A stretch of 34,891 nt of DNA. Origin: CAZWDL01 sp964632995. GTDB lineage: Bacteria; Bacteroidota; Bacteroidia; Chitinophagales; Saprospiraceae. The notes under the pieces were generated by a model. The model had not been told where the DNA came from and searched no databases. It saw only the letters and a program-made list of their open reading frames with translations. Location of the stretch: the NCBI GenBank assembly GCA_964632995.1, contig CAZWDL010000076.1:1-34891 (forward strand). Direction: 5' to 3'. Below are positions 1-9,087 of the stretch, in pieces (the first letter of the stretch is position 1; each line of letters opens with the position of its first letter). The translations under genes and the position numbers were made by a program.

Positions 1-339
1 AACATCCGTACTGCCAATACCTTAAGAGATGTTGGCTTTCGCTTCCGCCTGGATCCCGATTTCGAGCGGCAGTTGTACACCGCTACCAACCGCCTTTACT
101 ACGATGCCCTCACTTGCCCGGTACTGGCCATCGGCCTGGGCGATGATCCCATCGGCAGCCCGCCTGCCCTGGCCCGCCTGCATCGTCTGTTTCGGCAGGC
201 GCCGGTAGAGATGCGTATTATCCACCCCGCCGACATCGGTGAAAAACGCATCGATCACTTCGGCTTCTTCCGACGGCGCTTCGAAGCTAATCTGTGGCGA
301 AAGACAGTTGAGTGGATGAGGGTGGAATTGGAGAAATAA
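1..339 (+). CDS. Alpha/beta fold hydrolase, C-terminal part (5' end outside window)
   Basis: The reading frame is open from the first base and ends at a TAA at 337-339, so only the last 112 residues are seen. The segment CPVLAIGLGDDPIG is the usual strand and loop near the acid residue of an alpha/beta hydrolase. The later IDHFGFF around residues 83-89 carries the histidine expected at the end of the fold, and the tail (RRRFEANLW) resembles COG4757-type predicted alpha/beta hydrolases. The nucleophile region lies upstream of the window, so activity cannot be judged. It reads in the same direction as valS, 240 bases upstream of it. The substrate is unknown. Confidence 0.7.
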   Translation, partial: NIRTANTLRDVGFRFRLDPDFERQLYTATNRLYYDALTCPVLAIGLGDDPIGSPPALARLHRLFRQAPVEMRIIHPADIGEKRIDHFGFFRRRFEANLWRKTVEWMRVELEK

Positions 340-487
340 CACTATAGAAAGCACAGCCTCAGCAGGGAATTGCTGAGCTCTAAAAAGCCAGACATCTGCA
401 ACCCCGCACTCTGCTGTGCCGCGAACGGGGAACGGCGAACCGCCAACATAATCCCGTCCCCTTCATTCCAAATGTTTCCCAAACTAT

Positions 488-495
488 TATCTTTG
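488..495 (+). promoter_or_regulatory. Candidate Bacteroidota -7 box before valS
   Basis: TATCTTTG matches the TAnnTTTG consensus of the primary Bacteroidota sigma factor exactly. It lies 85 bases before the valS ATG and would give a leader of roughly 75-80 bases. No clear TTG -33 element sits about 19 bases upstream, so the call rests on the -7 box alone. Confidence 0.4.
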
Positions 496-579
496 CCCCT
501 CGATGTGCTTTTCGGCCCGAACCGGAACCATTTGGCGCAAACGCCTTTTATTTAAAAATAAAGAAACACAAAGATCGAT

Positions 580-3327
580 ATGAGCCTTTCCACGCGTTAC
601 AATCCCAAGGATACGGAAGAGAAGTGGTATCAGCATTGGATGGACAAGAAGTACTTCCACTCCGAGCCGGACGGGCGGGAGTCCTATTCCATTGTTATTC
701 CACCACCCAACGTGACGGGCTTTCTGCATATGGGGCACATGCTGAACAATACAGTTCAGGATATCCTCATTCGCAAGGCGCGCTTGGAAGGGAAAAATGC
801 CTGCTGGGTCCCCGGCACCGACCACGCTTCCATCGCTACCGAGGCCAAAGTCGTAAAAATGCTGCGGGAACGCGGGATCAAAAAGTCGGATCTCTCCCGG
901 GAGGAGTTTATGGAGTACGCCTGGGAGTGGAAAGAGAAGTACGGAGGGATCATCCTGGAGCAGCTCAAGAAACTCGGCGCTTCCTGTGACTGGGACCGCA
1001 CGCGGTTTACCATGGAGCCGAAATTATCGGAGGCCGTTATCCACGTTTTTGTCGATCTGTACCGGAAGGGTAAAATTTACCGGGGCCAGCGGATGATCAA
1101 CTGGGACCCCGAAGCCAAGACCGTACTCTCTAATGAAGAAGTACTTTACAAAGAAGAAAATTCGAAGTTATACCACGTTCGCTATAAAATAGAAGGAACG
1201 GAAGACGAGTGGCTGACTATCGCCACCGTTCGCCCGGAAACCATTCTGGGCGATACGGCGATCGCCGTCAACCCCAAGGACGAGCGCTACCAGCACCTCA
1301 AAGGCAAGCGGGCCATCGTGCCGATGGTGGAGCGGCCCGTTCCCATCATCTTCGACAATTACGTCGATATGGAATTCGGAACAGGCGCCCTGAAAATCAC
1401 CCCCGCGCATGACCCCAACGATTATGACATCGGAGAAAAACACGGCCTCAAGGTTATTGATGTGCTCAACAACGATGCGACCATGAGTGAGGCAGCCCAA
1501 TTCTACACCGGCGAAGACCGTTTCAAGGCGCGCAAGCTCATCGTCAAAGACCTGGAAGAGCGGGGCCACCTCGTCAAGGTGGAAGACTACCGCAACAAGG
1601 TAGGCCGTTCGGAACGCACCGACGCCATCGTCGAACCGCGTCTGATGCTGCAGTGGTTTATGGATATGAAAGGCTTCGCCAATACCGCCTTGGAAGCAGT
1701 CAGGAAAAACGAGGTAACCTTTTACCCCGAGCATTTCTGGAACATGTTCTACAGCTGGCTGCGCCCCGAAAATATCCGCGACTGGTGCATTTCCCGGCAG
1801 TTGTGGTGGGGGCAACGTATTCCCGCCTGGTACCTGGCCGAACAGCCGGAAGGAGAAGAGCGGGAAGCCTTTGTCGCCGAAACGGCAGCGGAGGCCCTGA
1901 ATATCGCCCGTCAGCAAACGGGAAGAGAGGATCTCAGCCGGGAAGACCTGCGGCAGGATGAAGACGTGGTAGATACCTGGTTTTCCTCCTGGCTGTGGCC
2001 CATCACGGTTTTCGACGGTTTCGAGCAACAGGAAGAACTGCGCTATTACTATCCCACCAGCGTCCTGGTGACAGCCTGGGATATTATTTTCCTATGGGTC
2101 GCCCGGATGATCATGGCCGGTTACGAGTACTCGGAAGAACTGCTGGGCAAGGAGCACGTCGAAAAACACGGGCGCGAACCTTTCCACGACGTCTATTTCA
2201 CCGGCATGGTACGCGACAATAAAGGCCGAAAGATGAGTAAATCGCTCGGAAATTCTCCAGACGCGCTGAAACTCATCGACAAATATGGCGCCGACGGCGT
2301 CCGCTTCGGCATGCTGTCGAGCTCCGCTGCGGGGAACGATATTATCTTCGACGCCCCCTTCGATCCGGAAACCGGCGAGATTCTCAACGAAAGTAAATTA
2401 TGTGAGCAAGGCCGCAACTTCTGCAACAAAATGTGGAACGCCCTTCGTCTGATCCAGGGCTGGGAGCTGACCGAGGAATCGCCCGATGCCGATAAGGCCG
2501 CCGTCAATCGCCTGGCCGGAGATTGGATGGAGCACAAACTCCGACAAACGGTCGAACGCATTGAGGACCTGTTTGAAAATTATCGCCTCTCCGAAGCTCT
2601 GATGACCCTGTACAAGCTCATCCGGGATGATTACTGCTCATGGTACCTGGAAATGGTCAAGCCGAACTACGGCTCCCCCATCAACCGCGCCGCGCGCGAG
2701 CGCAGCATCGACCTGTTCGAGCAATTGGTTATTCTGCTGCACCCCTTCATGCCTTTCGTTACCGAAGAGATCTGGCATCAGCTGCGTGAGCGTCCGGAGG
2801 GAGAGGATTGTATCGTCAGCACTTATCCGCGATCTGAAGCTTTTGACGAGTCGCTCATCGAGAAGGTCGAGGAGGCGAAGCTCGTCGTCACTAATGTTCG
2901 CGATACGCGCAATAACAACGGCATCAAAATGAAAGAGATGCTGAAGGTCTACGCCGAAGAAAGCGAAAGTACCCAGGCTCTGTTCAAGCAGTCGGGCATC
3001 CGGCCGATGATCATGAAAATGGCCAACCTGGTAACGCTCGATTTCGCCAACGGCGATATTGAAAACAGCGTCTCTTTCCTGGCGGGAACAGATAAGTTCT
3101 ACGTCGAGCTCGGCCAGAACGTCGATACGGAAGAGGAATGCAAGCGCCTGCAAAAGGATTTGGAATACCAGCGTGGCTTCGTTCAGTCAGTTCAGAAAAA
3201 GCTGAGCAACGAAAAGTTCGTCAACAATGCCCCGGCCGCGGTCGTCGAGCGCGAACGCAAAAAAATGGCTGACGGACAGGCGAAAATCAAGAACCTGGAA
3301 GAGGCGATGGAACAGTTGGGATGCTAA
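580..3327 (+). CDS. valS: Valine--tRNA ligase
   Basis: Cytoplasmic class Ia aminoacyl-tRNA synthetase that charges tRNA-Val. The 915-residue length is normal for the family. The ATP-binding HIGH-type motif is HMGH at residues 50-53, after the family segment PPPNVTGFLH. The KMSKS loop is KMSKSLGN at 551-558. The editing (CP1) domain occupies roughly residues 195-340 and includes TGALKITPAHDPND, the conserved editing-pocket region. The anticodon-binding domain follows at about 610-760. The last 65 residues (about 850-915) form the charged coiled-coil arm typical of ValRS that contacts the tRNA. The ATG at 580 gives the standard N-terminus (YNPKDTEEKWYQ). The gene is convergent with rfaE1, and the two are separated by a hairpin. 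Confidence 0.98.
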   Translation: MSLSTRYNPKDTEEKWYQHWMDKKYFHSEPDGRESYSIVIPPPNVTGFLHMGHMLNNTVQDILIRKARLEGKNACWVPGTDHASIATEAKVVKMLRERGIKKSDLSREEFMEYAWEWKEKYGGIILEQLKKLGASCDWDRTRFTMEPKLSEAVIHVFVDLYRKGKIYRGQRMINWDPEAKTVLSNEEVLYKEENSKLYHVRYKIEGTEDEWLTIATVRPETILGDTAIAVNPKDERYQHLKGKRAIVPMVERPVPIIFDNYVDMEFGTGALKITPAHDPNDYDIGEKHGLKVIDVLNNDATMSEAAQFYTGEDRFKARKLIVKDLEERGHLVKVEDYRNKVGRSERTDAIVEPRLMLQWFMDMKGFANTALEAVRKNEVTFYPEHFWNMFYSWLRPENIRDWCISRQLWWGQRIPAWYLAEQPEGEEREAFVAETAAEALNIARQQTGREDLSREDLRQDEDVVDTWFSSWLWPITVFDGFEQQEELRYYYPTSVLVTAWDIIFLWVARMIMAGYEYSEELLGKEHVEKHGREPFHDVYFTGMVRDNKGRKMSKSLGNSPDALKLIDKYGADGVRFGMLSSSAAGNDIIFDAPFDPETGEILNESKLCEQGRNFCNKMWNALRLIQGWELTEESPDADKAAVNRLAGDWMEHKLRQTVERIEDLFENYRLSEALMTLYKLIRDDYCSWYLEMVKPNYGSPINRAARERSIDLFEQLVILLHPFMPFVTEEIWHQLRERPEGEDCIVSTYPRSEAFDESLIEKVEEAKLVVTNVRDTRNNNGIKMKEMLKVYAEESESTQALFKQSGIRPMIMKMANLVTLDFANGDIENSVSFLAGTDKFYVELGQNVDTEEECKRLQKDLEYQRGFVQSVQKKLSNEKFVNNAPAAVVERERKKMADGQAKIKNLEEAMEQLGC

Positions 3328-3347
3328 CTGGATGCTGGAGCATCCAG
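3328..3347. terminator. Bidirectional terminator hairpin between valS and rfaE1
   Basis: A perfect 8-base stem, CTGGATGC / GCATCCAG, with a 4-base loop (TGGA) fills the 22-base gap between two convergent stop codons. No long T-tract follows on either side, so it is a stable hairpin rather than a textbook intrinsic terminator. Its position suits termination of both genes. Confidence 0.6.
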
Positions 3348-3349
3348 CC

Positions 3350-4342
3350 TCACCTCACCCGCTGCAGCGCCTCATACTCCTGCTGCAGCTGTAACTTGTT
3401 TACCGGCACCACGCCGATGCGTTCGCATACCTGGCCGCCGGCGAGATTGGCGAGCAGGGCGACTTCCTTCATGTCCAGACCCAACGCCAGGCCCAGGGCA
3501 GTGATGCTGACGACGGTGTCGCCGGCGCCGCAAACGTCGGCGATGGAGCGCGGCTGGGTGGGGATGATGGCGTCCTTTCCATTGTCTTCGTAGTAGAGCC
3601 CTTTTTCCGAAAGGGTAATCAATGTGTACTGGTTACCCAGTTTGCTGCGAATGTGTTTGGCGGCCCGCCTCAGCGATTCGGCGGTCACTTCGACACCATC
3701 GGTGATCTGGGCGCGGATCTCTTTCAGGTTAGGTTTGAAAAGCGTGACGTGTTTGTACGACCAGAAGTTGTTAAACTTGGGATCGACGGCGGTGGGGATA
3801 TCGCGCTTGACGGCTTCCAGCATCACTTCCCGGATGACTTTGCGGCTGAGGACGCCTTTGTTGTAATCCTGAAAAAGAATAACATGGATATCGCGCTGAT
3901 CCAGATAAGTACGAACGCAGTTGATGACGGCCTCGGCGTCGGTGTCGGAGAGATCGTTGGTCACTTCCTGGTCGACGCGCAGCAGTTGCTGACCGGTGGC
4001 CATCACGCGGGTTTTGACGGTCGTGACCCGTTCTTCCGACTGCAGGATCGCTTTCGGCGAAAGCTCCTGTTCGGGCAGCAGGTCCAGAAAGGTTTGGGCA
4101 TTGTCGTCTTTGCCCACTACAGAACAGAGGTAGGGAGTAGCTCCGAGGGCGCGGACATTGAGGGCGACGTTGGCTGCTCCGCCGAGCCGGTTATCCCGGT
4201 GGAGTAGTTGAACCACAGGCACCGGCGCCTCCGGTGAAATGCGATTGACGCTACCCGAGAGATAGCGATCGATCATCACATCTCCAATGATGAGGACGTT
4301 CAGGTTGTTGAAAGCGTCGAATAGATTTGTCGTATGAACCAT
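3350..4342 (-). CDS. rfaE1: D-glycero-beta-D-manno-heptose-7-phosphate kinase (RfaE1/HldA type)
   Basis: PfkB/ribokinase-fold sugar kinase of ADP-heptose synthesis, which makes the heptose-1,7-bisphosphate precursor for LPS inner core. The N-terminal signature GDVMIDRY and the substrate-side motif GGAANVALNVRALG are present. The C-terminal ATP/anion-hole motif CGAGDT is at about residues 271-276 and contains the catalytic Asp. The protein stops after the kinase domain (330 residues), so the nucleotidyltransferase half found in bifunctional HldE is absent, as is usual in Bacteroidota. The frame stays open to a TTG at 4369, but the ATG at 4342 gives a normal kinase N-terminus and is preferred. 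It lies 52 bases downstream of waaA on the same strand, consistent with an LPS-core unit. Confidence 0.92.
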   Translation of the reverse strand: MVHTTNLFDAFNNLNVLIIGDVMIDRYLSGSVNRISPEAPVPVVQLLHRDNRLGGAANVALNVRALGATPYLCSVVGKDDNAQTFLDLLPEQELSPKAILQSEERVTTVKTRVMATGQQLLRVDQEVTNDLSDTDAEAVINCVRTYLDQRDIHVILFQDYNKGVLSRKVIREVMLEAVKRDIPTAVDPKFNNFWSYKHVTLFKPNLKEIRAQITDGVEVTAESLRRAAKHIRSKLGNQYTLITLSEKGLYYEDNGKDAIIPTQPRSIADVCGAGDTVVSITALGLALGLDMKEVALLANLAGGQVCERIGVVPVNKLQLQQEYEALQRVR

Positions 4343-4394
4343 CTGGTTACTAGATTTCGGTTGGCGCAAAAATAGGAAAAGTCGTCTTTCCTTC

Positions 4395-5657
4395 CTATTC
4401 CGGCGGCCTGGGAAAGATTTCTGATTCCTCTAAATACTGCATAATGCGCTTTGTCGCGCCCTGGTTTTTCTTCACGTAGCGGGAGGCCGCCCGGGAAGTA
4501 CGCGCATAAGCAGCGGGGTCTTGCAAGTTTTTAAAGCGCCGGATCAGCTCCTCCTCATTTTTTACCGGGAAAGCTCCACCCCTGCTGACTAATTCGACGG
4601 CTTCATCAAATTTCTGATAGCGGGGGCCGAAAAAGACCGGTAATCCGAAAGCAACAGGCTCCAGCGTATTGTGGATGCCGGCGCCGAAGCCGCCGCCGAT
4701 ATAAGCGATCTTGCCGTAGCGGTAAAGACCGGATAGCATGCCGATATTGTCGATGAGCAGTACGCGATACTTTCCGGCTTCCTCTTTTTTTAGCTGAGAA
4801 TAACGGATAAAGGGTACCTCCAGTCGCTCCTCAATTTTAGCGAGGTGCCGCTCGTCGATCTGATGAGGGGCGATGATGCAGGTCCATGTCTCCGGCAGGT
4901 GCTGATGCAGCAGGGGGCGGAGGAGGTCCTCGTCGGGCGGCCAGGTACTTCCCGCGATCAGGCAGGGGCGGTTTTTTGTAAAAGCAGCTACCCGGGGAAA
5001 GTCCGGCGCAGTCTCCGCAATCTGTAGCACCCGGTCTATACGGGTGTCCCCGGCTATGCTGTAATGGGGAATACCGATCCGATTGAGCAGTTCGGCGGAA
5101 GATCGATTCTGAACAAAGAGATGGGTAAAGCCCCGGAGCAGCCGGCGGAAGGGCGCCCCCCAGGGTTGAAAGAAAATCTGATCGCTGCGAAAAAGGGCGG
5201 AAACAAGTAGCAGCGGAATGCCCCGCTGCTGTGCCTCATGCAGGAGATAATACCAGAATTCGTACTTCACAAAGATAACCAGCGTAGGATCGGCGGTGTC
5301 GAGAAAACGGCGCGCGTTGCGCGGCGTATCGGCGGGGAGGTAGCTCACGTAATCGGCGCCGGGATAATCTTTGCGGATCTCGTAGCCGGAGGGGGAATAG
5401 AAAGTCAACAGGACAAAGAGATCCGGCTGCCGCTGCCGCAAGGCCTCGAGCAGCGGGCGCCCTTGCTCAAACTCGCCTAATGAAGCGCAGTGCATCCACA
5501 GCAGCGGACGCCCGCGATGCGCCGCCAGGGCTTCCCTCAGGCGGGCCGCCCAGTTGTGCCGCCCCTGTACCCACTGCCGGGCTTTGGCGTTAAAAGGCGC
5601 CACCAGATGAATGGCGCCGACGTAGGTGTAGATGAAAAGGCGGTAGAGTAGTAGCAT
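4395..5657 (-). CDS. waaA: 3-deoxy-D-manno-octulosonic acid (Kdo) transferase
   Basis: GT30 glycosyltransferase that adds Kdo to the lipid A precursor at the cytoplasmic face of the inner membrane. The N-terminal hydrophobic stretch (about residues 1-22) is the membrane anchor. The motif ASLGEFEQGRPLL at about 58-70 contains the glutamate expected to act as catalytic base. The nucleotide-sugar domain carries APHQIDERHL and the family segment GIHNTLEPVAFGLP. The length of 420 residues is typical. It lies 18 bases after the outer-membrane protein gene and 52 before rfaE1, all leftward. No other LPS-core gene is in the window. Confidence 0.95.
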   Translation of the reverse strand: MLLLYRLFIYTYVGAIHLVAPFNAKARQWVQGRHNWAARLREALAAHRGRPLLWMHCASLGEFEQGRPLLEALRQRQPDLFVLLTFYSPSGYEIRKDYPGADYVSYLPADTPRNARRFLDTADPTLVIFVKYEFWYYLLHEAQQRGIPLLLVSALFRSDQIFFQPWGAPFRRLLRGFTHLFVQNRSSAELLNRIGIPHYSIAGDTRIDRVLQIAETAPDFPRVAAFTKNRPCLIAGSTWPPDEDLLRPLLHQHLPETWTCIIAPHQIDERHLAKIEERLEVPFIRYSQLKKEEAGKYRVLLIDNIGMLSGLYRYGKIAYIGGGFGAGIHNTLEPVAFGLPVFFGPRYQKFDEAVELVSRGGAFPVKNEEELIRRFKNLQDPAAYARTSRAASRYVKKNQGATKRIMQYLEESEIFPRPPE

Positions 5658-5675
5658 TTATCGGGAAGGTAAAAT

Positions 5676-6563
5676 TCAATAATAGATCTCTTCTCCTTTT
5701 CGCAGATAAAAAGGCAGTATCCAGCCTACGCGCAGGCCGAAAAGCAAATCCAGTCGCTCTTCTTCCGGGGCCCCTCGCAGGTCAAACTGAAAATCGCGGC
5801 GCGAACGGGTGAAGCCCTGCATGAATTCCAGCCCCGCGTAAAAATTGATGCGCCCCTCTGTACCCAGCATCTGGTATCCGATGAATTGCTTTAAAGCCAG
5901 GCCGTTACTGAGCCGGTCGTATCCCTTTTCATAGGCGCCTTCCAGCTGAGGGACAGCGGCAATGGGATCCTCCTGAATCCTGATTTTATGCTGAAGCAAA
6001 CCGGCGCCGAAGCTGAGTCGCAGCGCAGAGCGGGGGTTGGCGGCCGACAAGGGGAGGAGCTTGCCGATATGTACGCCGGCGTAGAAGCCGCGTTCCCGCA
6101 GCTGTATGTCGGCGACAGATTTATTGTTGCCGTAAATAAAACCTTCCGGAGTGCGCAGTTCGGCCAAAACATCCGTTTTTACCGTTGAGCCGAAGAGAAA
6201 TTGCCCCTGCAGACCAATAAACCAGTTTTGCTTTGCCGTCAGGTATTCCAAACCGCCGCCCAGTGAGAAATTACCGCCGAAGCGCTCCGCCATGTCGGCG
6301 CCGGGAAGCTGGAAAGCATAATTGAGTGGCAGTAACAAAGCGTTGCCGGTATTGGCGGGAGCGCTTTGAGCGAGGACCGGAGCGGTGAAGCTCGCCGTCA
6401 ATAATAGCAGGGCCAGAGGCAGGAGTATTTGCCGTCGCCGTTTTTTCAGGAGCAGGCTCTTTGAAGAGGATTTCCTGCTCTGAGCGGGAGAGGCTGGCGG
6501 TACAATCAGCTCTTCCTCATGCTCAGTGCGGCTTTCGCCTGTATCCAGATCAGTCTTCTTCAT
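5676..6563 (-). CDS. Predicted outer-membrane beta-barrel protein, unknown function
   Basis: The protein starts with a charged 35-residue cytoplasmic-looking leader, then KKRRRQ followed by a hydrophobic stretch ending TAPVLAQ, which reads as a late signal sequence or anchor. The remainder alternates polar and hydrophobic residues with many aromatic and Gly residues (FIGLQGQFLFGS, GFYAGVHIGK, INFYAGLEFMQGF) and ends in hydrophobic strands, as expected for a beta-barrel. No named family is recognised. A frame-matched ATG at 6584 would add seven residues. The -7 box at 6590-6597 would place transcription start almost on that codon, so the ATG at 6563 is preferred. It appears to be first in a unit with waaA and rfaE1. 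The long pre-signal leader is unusual. Confidence 0.65.
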   Translation of the reverse strand: MKKTDLDTGESRTEHEEELIVPPASPAQSRKSSSKSLLLKKRRRQILLPLALLLLTASFTAPVLAQSAPANTGNALLLPLNYAFQLPGADMAERFGGNFSLGGGLEYLTAKQNWFIGLQGQFLFGSTVKTDVLAELRTPEGFIYGNNKSVADIQLRERGFYAGVHIGKLLPLSAANPRSALRLSFGAGLLQHKIRIQEDPIAAVPQLEGAYEKGYDRLSNGLALKQFIGYQMLGTEGRINFYAGLEFMQGFTRSRRDFQFDLRGAPEEERLDLLFGLRVGWILPFYLRKGEEIYY

Positions 6564-6589
6564 GAATACTGTTGAATATTTCATTGGGG

Positions 6590-6597
6590 CAAAGGTA
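6590..6597 (-). promoter_or_regulatory. Candidate Bacteroidota -7 box for the OMP-waaA-rfaE1 unit
   Basis: Read on the minus strand this is TACCTTTG, an exact TAnnTTTG match. The expected transcription start is near 6583. That would make the ATG at 6584 leaderless and favours the ATG at 6563 as the translation start. A TTTG lies upstream, but its spacing (12 bases) is shorter than the usual 19. Confidence 0.4.
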
Positions 6598-6792
6598 GAT
6601 AGAACTTCTCAAACGGTCAGCCCTTTCCCCCGGTAGGGCACGGAAGAACCGGGCCGCTATCCGCAAAGCGATTCACCTCGCACAGCCATTTAATGCACCC
6701 GAATAATCTTCGGAATTCCTCCATTGGCAAGCATTAGGCTTCCACTCACCGAAATCGGAGCCGTTCGGTAGTCTCTTTTTCTTTTTTCCCTT

Positions 6793-6800
6793 TATATTTG
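6793..6800 (+). promoter_or_regulatory. Candidate Bacteroidota -7 box for the nucleotide-sugar pair
   Basis: TATATTTG matches TAnnTTTG exactly and predicts a transcript starting near 6807. That excludes the in-frame TTG at 6798 as a start and supports the GTG at 6837, which also matches family N-termini. No clear -33 TTG is seen. Confidence 0.45.
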
Positions 6801-6836
6801 CTCTGCTTTATCGTTTCATCCTCAAAATATATCACT

Positions 6837-7799
6837 GTGAAAAGAGTACTCATCACCGGGGCGGCTGGATTTCTCGGATCCCATCTCTGCGATCGCTTTC
6901 TGAGAGAAGGATACAAGGTCGTTGGTATGGACAATCTGCTGACCGGTAACCTCAAAAACATCGAACACCTTTTTCCCAAAGAAGAATTTGAATTTCACTT
7001 TCATGATGTGACGAAATTCGTGCACGTAGCCGGTGAGTTGGATTACATCCTCCATTTCGCCTCCCCGGCCAGCCCGATCGACTATCTGAAAATGCCTATT
7101 CAAACCCTGAAAGTCGGCGCCCTGGGTACCCACAACCTGCTGGGACTGGCCAAAGAGAAAAAGGCCCGCATTTTGGTGGCCTCCACTTCGGAAGTCTACG
7201 GCGACCCGCTGGAGCATCCGCAGAAGGAGGATTATTGGGGCAATGTCAACCCCGTCGGGCCCCGGGGTGTTTACGATGAGGCCAAGCGTTTTCTTGAAGC
7301 TATTACGATGGCTTATCACAATTTTCACGGTGTGGAAACACGCATCGTGCGCATCTTCAACACCTACGGACCGCGGATGCGCCTTGATGACGGCCGCGCC
7401 CTGCCCACTTTCTTCTCTCAGGCCATCCGCGGCGAGGGCCTGACAGTCTTCGGCGACGGTTCCCAGACGCGCTCCTTCTGCTACGTCGATGACCTCATCG
7501 AAGGGATCTACCGCTTGCTGCTCAGCGATCACCACCTGCCGGTCAATATCGGCAATCCGGATGAAATTACGATTAAAGAATTCGGAGAAGAGATCATCGA
7601 GCTGGTAGGTAATCCGGATGCAAAACTGATATACAAGCCACTGCCCAAAGACGACCCCAAGGTGCGGCAGCCCGATATCAGTAAGGCCCGTGAAATTCTG
7701 GACTGGAAACCGCAGGTTGATCGCTCGGAAGGATTGCGCAAAACCTACGCGTACTTCAAGGAAACCCTGGGCGTTAAAGAAGAAAAAACCGTCAATTGA
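6837..7799 (+). CDS. UDP-glucuronate decarboxylase-like SDR epimerase
   Basis: Extended short-chain dehydrogenase/reductase, 320 residues from a GTG start. The NAD-binding motif GAAGFLG is at residues 8-14. The active-site Tyr/Lys pair is Y146 and K150 in GVYDEAKRF. STSEVYGDPLEHPQ and the substrate segment RIFNTYGPRM follow the pattern of UDP-xylose synthases (UXS), which decarboxylate UDP-glucuronate to UDP-xylose via a 4-keto intermediate. The N-terminus MKRVLITG and the promoter position favour GTG 6837 over an upstream TTG. It is followed 11 bases later by the dTDP-glucose dehydratase gene, so the two are probably cotranscribed for cell-surface polysaccharide precursors. A related UDP-sugar epimerase activity cannot be excluded. 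Confidence 0.85.
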   Translation: MKRVLITGAAGFLGSHLCDRFLREGYKVVGMDNLLTGNLKNIEHLFPKEEFEFHFHDVTKFVHVAGELDYILHFASPASPIDYLKMPIQTLKVGALGTHNLLGLAKEKKARILVASTSEVYGDPLEHPQKEDYWGNVNPVGPRGVYDEAKRFLEAITMAYHNFHGVETRIVRIFNTYGPRMRLDDGRALPTFFSQAIRGEGLTVFGDGSQTRSFCYVDDLIEGIYRLLLSDHHLPVNIGNPDEITIKEFGEEIIELVGNPDAKLIYKPLPKDDPKVRQPDISKAREILDWKPQVDRSEGLRKTYAYFKETLGVKEEKTVN

Positions 7800-7810
7800 A
7801 AAGAAAAGCT

Positions 7811-8866
7811 ATGACTTTTGAACACTCCATACTGGTTACCGGCGGCGCCGGCTTTATCGGTTCCCACCTGCTGCGGCGGCTGGTCAATCGCTATCCGCAG
7901 TATCGGATCGTCAACCTGGATAAGCTGACCTACGCCGGAAACCTAGAAAACCTGAAAGATATTGAGTCGGCGCCAAATTACGTATTTGTCAAAGGCGATA
8001 TCACCGATGAGCAGCTCCTGCAGGAACTGTTTAGAACCTATGATTTCGACGGCGTCATTCACCTGGCGGCTGAGTCGCACGTAGACCGCTCCATCTCCAA
8101 CCCTATGTCCTTCATCACGACCAATATCGTGGGAACGGTCGCCCTGCTCAATGCCGCCAGGAATCAATGGCAAGACTGGAAAGGGCGTCGCTTCTTCCAT
8201 ATTTCTACCGATGAGGTCTACGGCTCACTGGGGGAGACCGGCTACTTTACCGAAGAAACAGCCTACGATCCGCGTTCTCCCTATTCTGCTTCCAAGGCCA
8301 GCTCGGATCACCTCGTCCGTGCTTACTACCACACCTACGGGTTGCCCATCCTGATATCCAACTGTTCCAATAACTACGGCCCCTATCAGTTTCCCGAAAA
8401 ACTGCTGCCACTGATGATCAACAACATCCGCCACAATAAACCGCTGCCGGTCTACGGCGACGGCCAGTACACGCGCGACTGGCTGTGGGTGGAGGACCAT
8501 GCCGCCGCAATCGACCTGATTTATCACGAAGGACGCATCGGGGAAACCTATAACATCGGTGGAAATAACGAATGGAAAAATATTGATCTGGTGCATCAAC
8601 TTTGTGACGTCATGGACGACCTGCTCGGCCGCCCGCAGGGCGCTTCCCGGGAGTTGATCACTTTCGTCAAAGACCGCCCGGGGCACGATCGCCGCTACGC
8701 CATCGATGCTTCCAAACTGAAACGCGAACTGGGCTGGGAACCAACAGTACAGGCCGAAGAAGGACTGCGCCGCACCGCCGAATGGTACCTGGCCAATACC
8801 GACTGGCTGGAGAATGTGACCTCGGGGGCTTACCAGCACTATTACGAGCAGCAGTACGAGTCGTAA
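7811..8866 (+). CDS. rfbB: dTDP-glucose 4,6-dehydratase
   Basis: SDR enzyme converting dTDP-glucose to dTDP-4-keto-6-deoxyglucose, the entry step to dTDP-rhamnose and other deoxysugars. The NAD motif GGAGFIGSH opens the protein. DKLTYAGNLENL, HLAAESHVDRSI and STDEVYGSLG are diagnostic of RmlB. The catalytic Y158 and K162 are in SPYSASKASS. NNYGPYQFPEKLLPLMI and YGDGQYTRDWLWVEDH form the substrate pocket. The frame is open upstream to a TTG at 7796 that overlaps the previous stop, but the ATG at 7811 gives the usual N-terminus. The partner genes rfbA, rfbC and rfbD are not adjacent, so the rest of the pathway is elsewhere. Confidence 0.95.
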   Translation: MTFEHSILVTGGAGFIGSHLLRRLVNRYPQYRIVNLDKLTYAGNLENLKDIESAPNYVFVKGDITDEQLLQELFRTYDFDGVIHLAAESHVDRSISNPMSFITTNIVGTVALLNAARNQWQDWKGRRFFHISTDEVYGSLGETGYFTEETAYDPRSPYSASKASSDHLVRAYYHTYGLPILISNCSNNYGPYQFPEKLLPLMINNIRHNKPLPVYGDGQYTRDWLWVEDHAAAIDLIYHEGRIGETYNIGGNNEWKNIDLVHQLCDVMDDLLGRPQGASRELITFVKDRPGHDRRYAIDASKLKRELGWEPTVQAEEGLRRTAEWYLANTDWLENVTSGAYQHYYEQQYES

Positions 8867-8867
8867 C

Positions 8868-8883
8868 ACAGGCTTCAGCCTGT
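8868..8883 (+). terminator. Hairpin after rfbB
   Basis: ACAGGCT-TC-AGCCTGT forms a perfect 7-base inverted repeat beginning two bases after the stop codon. No T-run follows. It is a probable transcript 3' end for the UXS-rfbB pair. Confidence 0.5.
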
Positions 8884-9049
8884 CTGAAATCTCGTGACTG
8901 CATTGCCGGGAGTCGTGAAAAGCCTCAAGGAGGTACTTCCACCCCTGACAATGAGAACCCACGAAACAATACCTTTAGAACTACGTAATCCGGTATAATC
9001 GTTTTTTTCAAACTGGTTGATCCCGTCATACTGATCAAGAAATCAGGAG

Positions 9050-9064
9050 GCGCCGGGAAGGCGC
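9050..9064 (-). terminator. GC-rich hairpin downstream of the DUF3179 gene
   Basis: GCGCC-GGGAA-GGCGC has a 5-base stem and lies 24 bases past the stop of the leftward DUF3179 gene. The stem is short and there is no T-tract, so the call is weak. Confidence 0.3.
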
Positions 9065-9087
9065 GGCCTGATAAGCCGTCCCGGTCT

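Noticed and set aside
1168..2028. 286-residue minus-strand frame inside valS
   Set aside because: Antisense shadow of an unmistakable ValRS.
3653..4207. 184-residue plus-strand frame inside rfaE1
   Set aside because: It is the shadow of a well-supported kinase gene in the opposite frame; GC-rich coding DNA often leaves such antisense frames open.
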